From positions 1 to 64,000 of the forward strand of contig CAKOHE010000020.1 of NCBI GenBank assembly GCA_934047225.1: a stretch of DNA of 64,000 bases, given 5' to 3'. Shown in pieces: positions 28,087 to 38,313 of this stretch. The notes below the pieces were generated by a model that was not told the DNA's origin, made no database searches, and saw only the letters and a list, made by a program, of their open reading frames with translations. Within the stretch, counting starts at the first letter, position 1. Each line of letters opens with the position of its first letter. Source of the DNA: Ypsolopha sequella (Eukaryota; Arthropoda; Insecta; Lepidoptera; Ypsolophidae). Made by a program: the position numbers and the translations under genes.

Positions 28087-28735
28087 CAAACACACTTTTT
28101 CTCCTCGTTTGACGAATAGGAACCATATACAGAACTCAAACATATTTTATTAGGTGTGTTTTAACAATATCTAGAGATATGATATTTGAAATTTTGCTAG
28201 CTACTTTAGTTTTTTTTATAAAAATATAAAACTAACTTTTTTCCCTTTTGCCCTGAATCCGCCCCTCTCGCATTGCGCGATTTTTCGCTTCGAGTGACAG
28301 TGACAAAAATAAAATTCGCATAGCCTCTTAATAACACCGTATTCTTTGTTTACAGAACCGTAGCAGTTACTTCCTGGTATAGAAGACCTTGTCATAGAAG
28401 GACCGTACACAACGAGATGTGATCCAAAAACAAAAATGTTGCTCACTATCTGCAAATCATGCCAGTAGTAAGTATGTTTTATCACGGTGTAATACAGGTT
28501 ATTGTGCAATGGATATTTCTTTCGGATTGTAAAAAACGCATTTTACTAAAAACCTGTTTGTCAGTATGTTTGTTATGTAGTCCTGTTTTATTGCGCGGAA
28601 AATGATTTTCCACTAATATTATTATAACTAGATTATTTAATTTTAGACAGGAAATCTAACAAAAGCTAACAATGGATAGTGAAATTATTTCAATATATTA
28701 AACAAAGCAAAAATATAAATGTCGATGCTATAAGG
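28087..28735. other. Stretch without accepted gene
   Basis: No domain was found in the frames on either strand. A segment with GCGCGATTTTTCGCTTCGAG and TGACAGTGACAAA at about 28270-28310 looks like part of a repeat, but no second copy was seen in the window. Confidence 0.35.
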
Positions 28736-28800
28736 CAGGGGTTTCCAACCTACGGCCCGCGGTCACTGGCTGGACATGCCTGGTTTCTAGCCCGCTATAG
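28736..28800 (+). mobile_element. hAT-type terminus fragment
   Basis: CAGGGGTTTCCAACCTACGG followed by CCCGCGG resembles the left end of the hAT-like element at 11252 (CAGGGATGGGGAAACTACGG). The matching right end was not found, so this is a solitary or decayed end. Confidence 0.45.
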
Positions 28801-28880
28801 TTTATTTAAAATCCACAAACGTAATATTAACGTGATGTTATTTATGATAAGATTTTTCAAGATACATATATATATATATA

Positions 28881-29068
28881 TACAAGGTGACTTTTTAATC
28901 ATCGTCCAAATTCATACTGGAGGCTTGATAAGTGATCAGTATCTTGGATCAATAACAATTTTTGTGAAATTTGTAAAATGAAATTTCAGCTTCCCATAGA
29001 AATTCACTTCCAGTTTCGAGTGAAGCCACCAGTATGAATTTGGACGATGATCAAAATGTCACCTTGTA
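28881..29068. mobile_element. CAAGGTGACTTTTTGATCATC MITE, copy 1
   Basis: The left end TACAAGGTGACTTTTTAATC, ATCGTCCAAATTCATACTGG and the right end CCAGTATGAATTTGGACGAT, CAAAATGTCACCTTGTA are inverted repeats of about 40 bp. It is flanked by TATATA runs on both sides. The core has GCTTCCCATAGAAATTCACT. A longer copy is at 60632-60899. Confidence 0.78.
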
Positions 29069-31190
29069 TATATATATATATGATAAGATAAGATATGTTA
29101 GATTTTTTTATCGTTAGTAAGTAAGATTGATTTTCTGTGATACTGAAAAAGTAATATTTTTAAATACGCGATTTTAGATTTAAAGTCGTTTTCATTGTTG
29201 ATTATTTGTGTTTAAGTTCAATTTATTATTTGGCTAAGATCAAAATTTGAAAGCAAGCACTAAAAGCGATATACAATCTTGTTAGTTATTTACAAATATT
29301 TATATATATATTTATAATGTGTATAGTATAATACTTGTTTAGAGATAGAGCCTACCATAACGATAAGTACTCGTAAGACTGATTTTTTTTTAAATATACT
29401 TGCTTCCTTAAATTATTATGTGATTTTATTTCAATAGCTTCCCTTTGCAACCGTTAGTACAATTATAATCAAGATCATCACTAAACCTTTGTAAACTGCT
29501 AGTGAAACATAAAATATTACATTTAAAGGCATTTATTGATGTTTCACCAAGTGCCTTCAATCGCAAGTCAATTTAATGATTAAACCACTAAAACACATCG
29601 TGCATGTGTAACAATATAGTAAATGAAAGCGTTATAGTAATAAAGACGTCTATTTTATATAAATAATAACTGCGAGATAGATCTAAATACAATTATATTA
29701 ATTGATAAGTAATACATTAAATAAATTAATAATCACCTGCTCCCGCTGTCGACTGTACCAACAACATTTTTGGAAACTAAAAGGAAATCAATTTCATAAA
29801 TAAAATATTTCTTGGAAACTGGAAGAATTAATGTATGGAGTTTTGATTTTCTAGAGAACAAAAGAATTGGAAACCCAAGGCACCACCCATCTAAACCCGC
29901 AACCGTAACTATTGCCAACATACTATCGCAGCCTTTTTTGATTTAATTTAGTAAAAATATAGGTATAGCTATTCATAACATCACCACACGTCACGGCATA
30001 TGTAATTACCTATTTATTTTATAATATTTTAGTTACAATAAACTTTATATTCAGTATATTCATAAAACTGTTTTCTCATCGAAGCACTACCCTGACGAGT
30101 TCCATAAATCGTCAAAGGTTAGCTGTAAGAAAATGCTAACTAGCATTAACCTTGCCTATGCTTTTACTTTATGCAATAAATTTTAGGTGGGTCTCTGTCG
30201 ACAATCTAATGAAAAGCTAATCAAAAAGATATAACTTTGGCTGATCACATGGTCGACATCACAATGATGATCTGTCAAAGTCCAAAACTACAGCCTCACG
30301 TAACTAGAATAAAGCTAAATAAATAACTACAGCTTTTAGAAGTCATTTTCCCTAACGACTTACTTTTGTTAACGGTGAAAGCTCCGACTTCAGTTGAAAA
30401 AGGCTAAATCAGTTCTTGGGGCTGAATCAGTTTCATTCCAGACAGAAAAATAACACAAACAAAATGTCGGACATGAGGCCTCATATCAGCTACATCTCTC
30501 CAATTTATTGGCCACAGCACAAATCCCCAGCATAACAAGCTATTAACGAAATGTTTCAAGTTTAGCGCCACCGGAAACTGGCCGCTTGAATGGCGCGTTT
30601 AGCGCTACGGAGGGCGTCTTGAGTTTTCTTTTTTTTATCACGACCTCTGGTTTTCGTTTCATCCTTGCGTTTTGTTCAGCGTGGTTACTGCAGCGATTTC
30701 AAGTTCAAGTGGTCAATTTACTTTGACGCTGTCCGTATCGGATGAACAAAGCAACAGATGGAAAAACAGATTGACACCAAAATTCGCAATATTGGAAAAA
30801 ATCATCATATCAGTAATTATTGTTAAGTTTCATCGATGCTTTCTACCCGGCGTGGTAGTGGCCATGCGCATGCCAAATGTACGTAAGAACTGGTATTTAA
30901 ATACCAGTAAAGTAAGTCAAATACCAGTAAGTAAATTAGATACTGTACTGGTATTTCGCTCCGAACTGTAAACTTGCGCTCTTACAACCCCTTTACTGAT
31001 TTGGCTCATGTTCAAATTTAAATATTCTTTTTGTTTCATTTACTACCCTACCAAATTTCATGACGGTCCGATTAACGATACTCGAGTTATCGTAGGACAA
31101 ACATTCATAAAGACATACATACATACTGATCCATGACCATATCGACATATTCCACTGTTCCCTGAGTGAGTTCACACGAACAGCGTTATA
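29069..31190. other. Long stretch without recognised genes
   Basis: About 2.1 kb of AT-rich DNA. A reading frame at 30672-30971 (beginning with S-S-S-S-G-Q-F-T-L-T-L-S-V-S) has no recognised domain and lacks convincing splice sites on both sides. Around 30885-30950 the motif AATACCAGTAA is repeated three times. Near 31040 the CTACCAAATTTCATGACGGT stretch is typical of degenerate lepidopteran repeats. Nothing else is supported. Confidence 0.4.
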
Positions 31191-31194
31191 TGTT

Positions 31195-31427
31195 ATTTGT
31201 TACTTATGATTGTGTATAATATTAATGATTTTGCCTGTTGTTGTTGTTGTTGTCGTGTTATAAAATTGTATCTGCTTTGTTTCTAATGTGTTGTTTGTAA
31301 TATAGTTATTTGTAAGTATAGATATATAGTAGGTATATATAATGTTCATGTTCACTATCGCATTGGCTTAGCTGTAAGGATAGTGTTCTATTGTTGATAA
31401 TAAATAAATAAATAAATACTTACTCAA
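31195..31427 (+). mobile_element. LINE 3' end fragment (AATAAATAAATAAATA tail)
   Basis: The stretch contains a short TGT triplet run, and ends CGCATTGGCTTAGCTGTAAG, GATAGTGTTCTATTGTTGAT, AATAAATAAATAAATAAATA. It is comparable with 7070-7232. The simple tail behind an AATAAA signal marks a retrotransposon 3' end; no coding part is present. Confidence 0.55.
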
Positions 31428-32045
31428 ACGCCGGATTGTTCAAGTAGACTCGGAGAACTTTGCTCGCTAGTTCAAATATTATGTGTAAATAAGTTCATAT
31501 AGGCAGAGAGATAGATTTTTCTCTTCACAGATTGTATGTTTTAGGGGATCTATTTTCTGATTAGTTTCCATCAGTTTTTTAGCCAAAATTCTCAATTGAG
31601 TTACTAAAAAAATTAAATAAATTACATACCAGGTGATATTTGGGAACACAATTAGACAGGACTGTTAATTGGAGCCTTAAGTATTTATTGTTTCCAATCA
31701 CTTACTTCTACATTAAAGACTCAGTTAATAGCTAAAAACCATAAATTTGACCCAAATATTAACTTCAAACCTCAATCAATCTTGACGTGTATTTATATGA
31801 AGTAAAATATTCCTCACTTTGAGGGAAAACAATCTGATTGGGAACACCAACTAGCAAACAAATTTTTGTTGCCATTATACAAATTGTTTTTTTTTTTTTT
31901 AATAATAAGTTCTAGTTTTATGCAGTTTAATTATTAAGATTATGTTTATTTTGAGAAATCCATCGCTATGAATACTCTAAATAATATTAGAGTGCATTAC
32001 AAACTAGAAAAGATATATCAGAAACAAACCCAAAGACAAGAATTT
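31428..32045. other. Stretch without recognised features
   Basis: AT-rich with a T-run at 31888-31900. No exon or repeat recognised. Confidence 0.4.
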
Positions 32046-32053
32046 GAAAAAAT

Positions 32054-32126
32054 TCCCCGGGCCAGGATTCGAACCTGCGACCTCTTGTTATCAAGACAAG
32101 CGCGCTACCAATTGCGCCACCGAGGT
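32054..32126 (-). tRNA. tRNA-like sequence, anticodon loop reads TGA, with Pol III terminator
   Basis: Read on the minus strand: an acceptor-like ACCTCGG, T8, D arm GGCGCAATTGGTAGCGC, anticodon stem CTTGT/ACAAG with the seven-base loop CTTGATA (anticodon TGA), T arm with GGTTCGAATCC and a 3' part GGCCCGGGG followed by A. Six Ts follow directly (32047-32052 on the complement), a Pol III terminator. The body resembles isoleucine-type tRNAs, while TGA would mean serine, which needs a long variable arm that is absent. The acceptor stem has mismatches. It is therefore probably a tRNA pseudogene or the head of a SINE rather than a working tRNA. A partial copy faces it at 32177. Confidence 0.55.
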
Positions 32127-32176
32127 TCCTACCGAGACCGGCGAATTTTTCCATCATACTTGTCTACTGTTATTTT

Positions 32177-32210
32177 TGCCTCGGTGGCGCAATTGGTGGC
32201 GCGCTTAGAG
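32177..32210 (+). other. Partial tRNA-like copy, opposite orientation
   Basis: CCTCGGTGGCGCAATTGGTG, GCGCGCTTAGAG repeats the 5' half of the tRNA-like sequence at 32054-32126, but on the + strand and with one base difference. It stops in the anticodon stem. The two copies face each other across 50 bp. Confidence 0.65.
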
Positions 32211-32329
32211 TTTAATTATTGTTTATTTTTAACATGTATGTAATATTAATATATTCTTGTTTATGTAGAAGTATTATTATAAGATGCACAAAATTAATAC
32301 CTTGTTTTTCCCACTAATTCCAGCGAATA

Positions 32330-32816
32330 TTTAAACGCAAAAGCTTGGATGGATGATGGATATTTGTCACTTTACGCCGTAACTACTGAACCGATTGTGC
32401 TAAAATTTTGCACAAAATATAGTTCTAGACCTGGAATAGGATATAGACTACTTTTTATCCCAACTATCGGTTCATGTTAAATGGCAATGGGGTTTCAAGT
32501 TTCTATAGATAATCGTAAAATAAAATACACGTAGAACTCATAATTCTTATTTTTACCATCTAATTGAATTTAATTGAATTGAATAATATGATTGTGAATG
32601 ACTTGAATGAATGAATGAATTGGTCTGTTACCTGAGATCTTGATTTGGTCCTGTTAATTTCTTCTTGCTACTGGGTACGTGTATAATATATTACTATAAT
32701 CCCTATATTAGATCAAATACATACAATAAAAGTTTTTGATCCGAAACATATTGACTGATTCAATTGGACTACTCAAAAACTAACTTAACGCGGGCTAAGC
32801 CGTGAGCAAAAGCTAG
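32330..32816 (+). mobile_element. Helitron-like 3' end
   Basis: The stretch ends ACGCGGGCTAAGCCGTGAGC, AAAAGCTAG, followed by T. A GC-rich hairpin about ten bases before CTAG and insertion before a T are Helitron hallmarks (CTRR end, A|T target). Upstream, CTACTGAACCGATTGTGCTA and AAATTTTGCAC-type sequence fits recalled non-autonomous lepidopteran Helitrons. The 5' end was not located, so the start given is approximate. Similar ends are at 52385 and 45124 on the other strand. Confidence 0.55.
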
Positions 32817-32988
32817 TATTATACACAAATTCAAAATTCAAATTCAAAATTCAAAAAGTTTATTTTGCAAAGTAGGTATATACTCGTATAATACACGTTT
32901 CACAAGTCAAATTTTAATCTTATAAAAATATATGTAATAAAATAATAAATGTACATGAACTACTTAGATTAATAGTACATTACATCTG

Positions 32989-33085
32989 AGACCAGTAATT
33001 AAAGATATCCTGGACGAGTAAGTTAAAAGGCCGAGCCCGTAGGGCGAGGACTTTTATATACGAGTCCAGGATAGCTAATTATGGT
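32989..33085. repeat. Hairpin at the start of the insertion
   Basis: GACCAGTAATTAAAGATATC, CTGGACGAGTAAG… pairs with …ATACGAGTCCAGGATAGCTA, ATTATGGTC. The centre (AAAAGGCCGAGCCCGTAGGG, CGAGGACTTTT) also pairs in part. It lies within a few bases of the left junction of the 1.3-kb insertion. Confidence 0.6.
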
Positions 33086-33429
33086 CGTAGCATGTATAGT
33101 GCTTTTCTCAAAAATAAAACGAGATATTTTCAAATTATATAAGTTTTTTTATTACGTTAACAAACTCATCTTGAATAACAAACAATCGATCGAGTTTGTT
33201 TTATGTGTCACGCAATTTTACTAAAATAATGCTATCGCGGTGTTTGATGTCTGTTGTAGTTAGATTCCCAAGCTCCAGACTTCTACATACACCGTTTTTA
33301 CTCCCATGATAAGAACAACCTACAACCAAAAACTCAATTTTAATAATGAATTAAAAGCCTATTTATAACTTTAGAGCCATAAAATAATATTACATCATTT
33401 ATTTACCCTTATAACTAGATATTTATCAT

Positions 33430-33808
33430 CTATATGTTGGCTTGAAATATTTTAGACTTCTTGCTTCCATCTGATTGCCTTTTTAGCCATGCCGTCAAAT
33501 TGTTATGATTTTTCAAGTTTATTTTATTCTTATTGAGCACAACACATCGGAGCATGGAATACATCGCCCATAAAGTGGAAGGCTGCTTTGTTTGGCTAAG
33601 GTGACTGAAATAAGCCAAAAACACATTTTCCGACCAACTGTTCGTTTTTACTGTGTGTTTATCTGCTTTCCACTTGATGAACTTTTCATAATTTGTTTAA
33701 ATGTCCTTCCTTAGATTTTGGCAGAAGCAAGTTGTTTTTTGCTAATTCCGCTTCCGCTTTTAGATCTGGAGGAGTACAATCTATATCAAAGCCTTCTTCT
33801 GAACTCAT
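33430..33808 (-). pseudogene. Tyrosine-recombinase-like (Crypton-type) N-terminal domain, frameshifted
   Basis: The minus strand from ATG 33808 reads M-S-S-E-E-G-F-D-I-D-C-T-P-P-D-L-K and on to N-N-L-L-L-P-K-S-K-E-G. After a one-base shift near 33695 it continues Y-E-K-F-I-K-W-K-A-D-K, S-W-S-E-N-V-F-L-A-Y-F, P-S-T-L-W-A-M-Y-S-M-L-R, and L-T-A-W-L-K-R-Q-S-D-G to a stop at 33430. The order LPKxSKxxYExxxxxFxxWK, xSENVxLAYF, KPSxLWxxYSMLK, LLxxLKRxSxGxKxKKS is, from memory, a family of multicopy insect proteins with the SAM-like core-binding domain of tyrosine recombinases, related to Cryptons. The catalytic R-H-R-Y domain is absent here. Together with the frameshift this makes it a remnant. It is inside the insertion that splits LINE-X. 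Confidence 0.65.
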
Positions 33809-34365
33809 TTTGTAATTTATTGACACAAAAAACTTTAAATGAAAATATTATGCAACAACATAATTTCCCGCTTTTAATTTTTTTTTTCGTTTTTTTTTTT
33901 TCGTCTGGCAAATGTATACATACGGCCAGCCCTCTTCATAAAATTGAGGTTAAATTTCAAGTGTTCAATGGTTTTAAATATAACTATAAAATCAATAAAA
34001 ATAATAAATTTTCAATTACAAAAAATTGCAAACGTTTTCTGAACACGAAATTGTAATGTTTTTTCTTTTTATACTGGCCGCTAAAAACCGTATGATCGCC
34101 AAACACTTTAGTCATTTAAAACATAGACACGGATATTTAAAAAAAAAACATGGTATGTAATGGATTTCCATACGAATTTCCTGGACAGTTATTCAGATTT
34201 CCTGGAGACTTGAAATAGCTCTACAGGATGAAGTACTTTCGGGCATGTCTATGCAATATGTATTTAAAGCATTACAACATATTTTTGAGAAAATGTATTT
34301 TTAATTTATGTAGCAATATATATACGATTAAAATTATAGGTAAAATATTATTATACAAGGTGAAT

Positions 34366-34800
34366 AGAAGTAACTTTCTATCCCGGGCGTTCCTTAGGGG
34401 CTGAACAAAAACGAAATCAACGAGGACGATCTCGTAGCGGCCTAAAAACTAGTAATAAATAATTCAGTAAGGAACCCCAGCCCTACAACCCACCCACTCA
34501 CGGGGTTATTCCCAGGGCTCCAAAAACCATTGTTCTTAAAAAAATAAAATTTCATATAAAGATTCCCATGACTCCAAAAATTAATTTGTCGAAAATATTC
34601 ATTTCTCACCGGCTCCAAAAGCTATTATATACAGTCACATTGTACATAAATAACAAATTCAAGTAGAAGCATATAAATATACTACAGTGCACTACGAAGC
34701 GTTTCTTTTCTTGTACTTAATGAGGAAAAACGCAATAATGAAAATAATAAAAAAAATAGGTGATTTGATATACTCTATATTAAAATATATATATATTTTT
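34366..34800. other. Stretch without recognised features
   Basis: It contains a moderately GC-richer part at 34375-34520 with CGGGCGTTCCTTAGGGGCTG and a CTCCAAAAA motif repeated four times (34518, 34571, 34613 and nearby). No gene or known repeat. Confidence 0.35.
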
Positions 34801-34801
34801 T

Positions 34802-35079
34802 TAGCTGTAAGATTTAAATATTTATTTTTACTAACTAGATTGATAAACTTAAATAATATACTTAAAATAAAATATATATTACTTATTAGGCTTACATATT
34901 TTATTTGATCTAGAGCCCGCTATGAGACAGACAGGTTGGTATTTGTTTTTCTTTTTAAATTTTATTTTATTTTAAGTTAGTTTTATAAAAAAATAATATC
35001 ATTATTTATATGTTATTTAAGTTTATCAATCTAGTTAGTAAAAATAAATATTTAAAATATTTATAAAAAAATCACAGCT
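34802..35079. repeat. AT-rich inverted repeat
   Basis: The left arm at 34802-34870 (AGCTGTAAGATTTAAATATT, TATTTTTACTAACTAGATTG, ATAAACTTAAATAA) is complementary to the right arm 34999-35079 (TTATTTAAGTTTATCAATCT, AGTTAGTAAAAATAAATATT, ATCACAGCT). The spacer of about 130 bp includes GATCTAGAGCCCGCTATGAG. A small non-autonomous transposon is likely; its ends are not defined. Confidence 0.55.
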
Positions 35080-36074
35080 AAATACAGTTTTTATTGTTAA
35101 GGACATGTTCTATCACAGTTAATCAGCCTTAAAATAATAAATTATCACAATTTTAAAAATTAAACGCTTTCCAAAAATTTTAAACAGAACGCTATAAGGG
35201 TTTCACTGACATGGGTCTAGCTTTTAGTAAAACGATGTGTTCGTCCTGTTCTGTATATATGTACAGTTAATATTTTGGAGCCGACGAGAATCAAATTATG
35301 ATAATAATAAATATAAAATTGAATTTTTGGAGCCGTGGGAAGAAATTTTATTGTAGCAAGCCACTATCTTTTTTGAATGTTTACTGGCAAGCCATGTGGG
35401 CTGCCGGCATCCCACAATTTGCTGTTAATAATAATAATAATAATATGTTTTTTATTTCAGACCAATATAAAAACGAGTTTTTTTTTTAGAGTCCATATTC
35501 TAACAACAATTCAATTAATACCTTTATCTCTGCAGGTGTCTATAATCCCAAAATTAATTATCTTGGTAAGAAAGATCTATCAGTTCTGTGTTTGATAAAC
35601 TTCAATATAATTTAACACCAAACAAAAAAGTTGGAAAAAATCGTTCTGACACCAAAAATATTTTATTTTGTCTATATGTCCGTAATATGTGCCTGCCTAG
35701 CAGGTAACCCAAAAACTACTCTACCAAGTACGTAATTACATAGAGATCCCAAGAAAACTAAAACTGAAATGAAGGACAGCTCAAAATAATTAGCGTAAAA
35801 GTTTTAATTTTGCAAAATCTGCATTGTTTCATCTAAAAGTTTCTATTACAAGAAGCATAAAGCCCTAAATCGAGTGGACAGATAGCGTTATCGCTTAAAC
35901 AGATAAGTAAACAAGTGCCAAATGCTTGTTAACTTTGTAAGTGTTTACAATTTAGTGGCTGTGAACAGATTTTGTCAACATGGTATGAAGATGTTTTCCT
36001 TTGACTACAACTTCCGTAATGTTGGACCATAGACAATGAAAGAAGAAGTATGACGAAAATGATAGAAAAAGCTA
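35080..36074. other. Stretch without recognised genes
   Basis: AT-rich, with an AAT triplet run at 35427-35443. No domain, RNA or shared repeat recognised. Confidence 0.4.
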
Positions 36075-36138
36075 AAAAAAACGGCCAAGTGCGAGTTGGA
36101 CTCGCGCACGAAGGGTTCCGTACCATTATCTATAATAA
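36075..36138 (+). repeat. GTGCGAG repeat, 5' fragment
   Basis: AAAACGGCCAAGTGCGAGTT, GGACTCGCGCACGAAGGGTT, CCGTACCATTATCTATAATA is the first 60 bp of the family seen at 11753. It is cut by the TA-flanked element that follows. Confidence 0.7.
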
Positions 36139-36140
36139 TA

Positions 36141-36227
36141 CAGATCGCGCCAAACTTCTAGTCATTTTGTTCCTACTGATGCGAATCGCCCCGTGTTTAG
36201 AGGGGACTTAAAGTTTGGCGCGGTCTG
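36141..36227. mobile_element. 87-bp TA-flanked MITE
   Basis: The ends are CAGATCGCGCCAAACTTCTA and TTAAAGTTTGGCGCGGTCTG, an imperfect inverted repeat of about 20 bp. TA lies at 36139-36140 and 36228-36229. Very short, non-coding, Tc1/mariner-like by its target site. Confidence 0.7.
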
Positions 36228-36233
36228 TACTCG

Positions 36234-36517
36234 TTAAGGCCCTTAATACCGCCAAATGGGTACTTTCTAAAGCCTACTCCTCTTTTATGGCCAAACTAAA
36301 AATATTGAAAAAATTTATTATGGATTATCAACTCTAGGACAACATATGCAACATTTTTTCTTTTTCGTACCACCAAAACTTCTATATGAAAAATTGTTTC
36401 AACTGAATGGTGTTTTTTTGGCTTAAATTTCCTACTGCTCCTAAGCGGCTTAGGTGATTTAATTCATTTATGCTTTGATAGATAGATAAACTTGATAGCT
36501 ATAAATATAACATAGGA
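36234..36517 (-). mobile_element. TTAAGGC-family element, truncated, inverted (copy 3)
   Basis: Reads TTAAGGCCCTTAATACCGCC, AAATGGGTACTTTCTAAAGC on the + strand, the reverse complement of the 3' half of copies 1, 2 and 4. Similarity stops after ATAACATAGGATTATT. It faces copy 4 (36817) with 300 bp between. Confidence 0.7.
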
Positions 36518-36635
36518 TTATTAGTATAACGTGGCAGTACCCGTCCTGTGGTCAACAATACAATAAATATAAACAAATCTTGTAGGTCTACCATGAGTTT
36601 AAGTTTCGATATTCGTTAGTAACAGTAATCTGCAG

Positions 36636-36774
36636 CATATTATTGAAGTTAAGTAATTTTATCTCAAATCTGGGCAAAATCGATTACCAAGGAGATAACA
36701 ACAGCCCGCTTGCAAACCTAACTGTGGTCACGTATCTCGAAATTCCCTTACAAGCAGACCTATCCGCTTTATAT
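36636..36774 (+). CDS. Candidate orphan exon, protein unknown
   Basis: The stretch is open from an acceptor (GTAATCTGCAG, 36625-36635) to a consensus donor (GTGAGT at 36775). It encodes 46 residues: L-L-K-L-S-N-F-I-S-N-L-G-K-I-D-Y and on to N-L-T-V-V-T-Y-L-E-I-P-L-Q-A-D-L-S-A-L-Y. I do not recognise the protein. The composition (mixed hydrophobic, few Lys runs) is more protein-like than other frames around it, and it contains no low-complexity stretch. The polypyrimidine tract of the acceptor is poor. Unfavourable: it is isolated between two facing copies of a transposon, and no partner exon is in view. It could be an exon carried or trapped by the repeats, or a chance open frame. Confidence 0.3.
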
Positions 36775-36816
36775 GTGAGTATCATAAAGTTCACGTGCTC
36801 AAATAGTTTGCACGCA

Positions 36817-37291
36817 TTAAGGCGATTACAGTCACCAAATTAGCAGCTCGATGTTTGTCTCTATGAATATCGACGGAAACGACATTGAAATAACGTTCAA
36901 ATCAGTGCACAATGCGTGGTGGCTGTTACGACGCTCGCTGCGTCCTTGAAAGGGCAAAATAGGAGAATATAATACTTTTCACATGGGCGTCATTGTTCGA
37001 TTGAATAATTCTATGTTATATTTATAGCTATCAAGTTTATCTATTTATCAAAGCATAAATGAATCATATCACCTAAGCCGCTTAGGAGCAGTAGGAAATT
37101 CAAGCCCAAAAACACAATTCAGTTGAAACAATTTTTCATATAGAAGTTTTGGTGGTACGAACAAGAAAAATGTTGCATATGTTGTCCTAGAGTTGATAAT
37201 CCATAATACATTTTTTTCAATATTTTTGGTTTGGCCATAAAAGAGGAGTAGGCTTAAGAAATTACCCATTTGGCGGTATTAAGGGCCTTAA
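36817..37291 (+). mobile_element. TTAAGGC-family element, complete (copy 4)
   Basis: Same blocks as copy 2, with TTAA at both ends (CATTAAGGCG … GGGCCTTAATACG). 475 bp, no coding frame. Confidence 0.72.
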
Positions 37292-37317
37292 TACGCCGAC
37301 ACCAAGAGGCCGCCAAC

Positions 37318-37447
37318 TTTACGCCGGGGCGTCAGCTACTTACTTTACGCCGGGGCATCAGCTACTTACTTTACGCCGGGGCGTCAGCTACTTACTTTAC
37401 GCCGGGGCGTCAGCTACTTACTTTACGCCGGGGCGTCAGCTACTTAC
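37318..37447. repeat. 26-bp tandem repeat, five copies
   Basis: The unit is TTTACGCCGGGGCGTCAGCT plus ACTTAC, repeated every 26 bp (ACGCC at 37321, 37347, 37373, 37399, 37425). One copy has GGGGCATCAG. CpG-rich against an AT-rich background, and each unit has a small palindrome CGCCGGGGCG. Confidence 0.93.
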
Positions 37448-38238
37448 AAAATGTGTTGTTTCAATCTAAACGAATAGTACGCCAAATATTATTTGCCCTG
37501 GTAAATGTAAAATGGATAGGACATAGTTTTAACCCCACAGGCCGCATGCTCAGGTGGTTCGAACGCGTCTATTTTCCCCAGGGACGCGTCGCAATAAATA
37601 ACGGCAGCTAGTTCTAATACCGAGCGGCATATTTACGCGCCTGCGCAGTGCGTGGGCGGCCGCAGCGTACACGTCATAGAATAGCTAACGACAACCGCTC
37701 ACCCACAGAACATTTAAGGGTCGGTATAATGTCAGATGCACAATTTCAAATGAGCATAAAACATTGTGTAACTTGGTCAATCGGTTTAATAAAAATAATA
37801 TAGATAATAGACTATAGGGCTGATATTCGTGCAGAAGCAAAAACGCAAAAGCTTTAAGTTCGCTCGATAGAAAAAAATTACGAAGTTACCTCTATATTTC
37901 ATGTTTTTCAAGTGTTAAAGGACCTTTTTTAAAACAGTTTGCCTTGAAATTTGTATTAAAAATAAGAAAACAAATGACCCCGTATAATTGCACGGGGATT
38001 TTGAATAATTCTGTTTCGTTTTCATTTAATTTAACATCTAAGAATTGGCGCTTACGTCGATTTATTCTGAGACAAGGCGGCGACAAGATATCTCGGTCGC
38101 ACGCGCTTTTTGTGCCATGCTTTGTTTCGTCACTCACCCGTCGGTCAGTTGTGATCGCTCCGTTGAGACGGGAGGGCTACGTTTTTGCGCTCTCGACGTC
38201 CCGGTTTCGTAATTCAAATAAATCTCGTAATTTGAAAC
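37448..38238. other. CpG-rich stretch leading to a candidate first exon
   Basis: The parts at 37620-37710 and 38040-38225 are clearly GC-richer than their neighbours and contain several CpGs. At 38145-38150 TCAGTT matches the arthropod initiator consensus, about 90 bp before the ATG at 38239. No TATA box at the expected distance. It may be a TATA-less promoter with a 5' untranslated region; this rests on motif recognition only. Confidence 0.35.
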
Positions 38239-38313
38239 ATGGGAAATAAATGCAACCAATGTAAAAAATGTTTTACGAGTGAAAATAAAGCAGTGGATGA
38301 AAGTAATGCAAAG
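38239..38313 (+). CDS. Candidate first coding exon with CxxC motifs
   Basis: ATG at 38239 (context TTGAAACATGG) opens a frame of 25 codons, M-G-N-K-C-N-Q-C-K-K-C-F-T-S-E-N-K, ending exactly at a codon boundary before the donor GTACGC (38314). The C-x2-C-x2-C spacing suggests the beginning of a zinc-binding domain of PHD or similar type. N-terminal PHD-like fingers also occur in ORF1 of insect LINEs, so it could belong to a retroelement. A CpG-rich, initiator-containing stretch lies directly upstream. No second exon was found: the next 2.4 kb are simple-sequence array and then repeats. Confidence 0.35.

Larger units (their letters stand above)
32826..34365 (-). mobile_element. LINE-X 3' end split by a 1.3-kb insertion
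   Basis: The tail at 32826-32985 (AATTCAAAAAGTTTATTTTG, CAAAGTAGGTATA, CACAAGTCAAATTTTAATCT, ATGTACATGAACTACTTAGA) and the piece at 34296-34365 (AATTTATGTAGCAATATATA, TACGATTAAAATTATAGGTA, TATACAAGGTGAA) are consecutive blocks of LINE-X, as seen at 59330-59555. Between them lie 1.3 kb not found in the other copies, which carry a tyrosine recombinase-like gene fragment. Confidence 0.7.

Noticed and set aside
32054..32126. Functional serine tRNA (TGA)
   Set aside because: No long variable arm, mismatched acceptor stem, isoleucine-like D arm; better explained as a pseudogene or SINE head.
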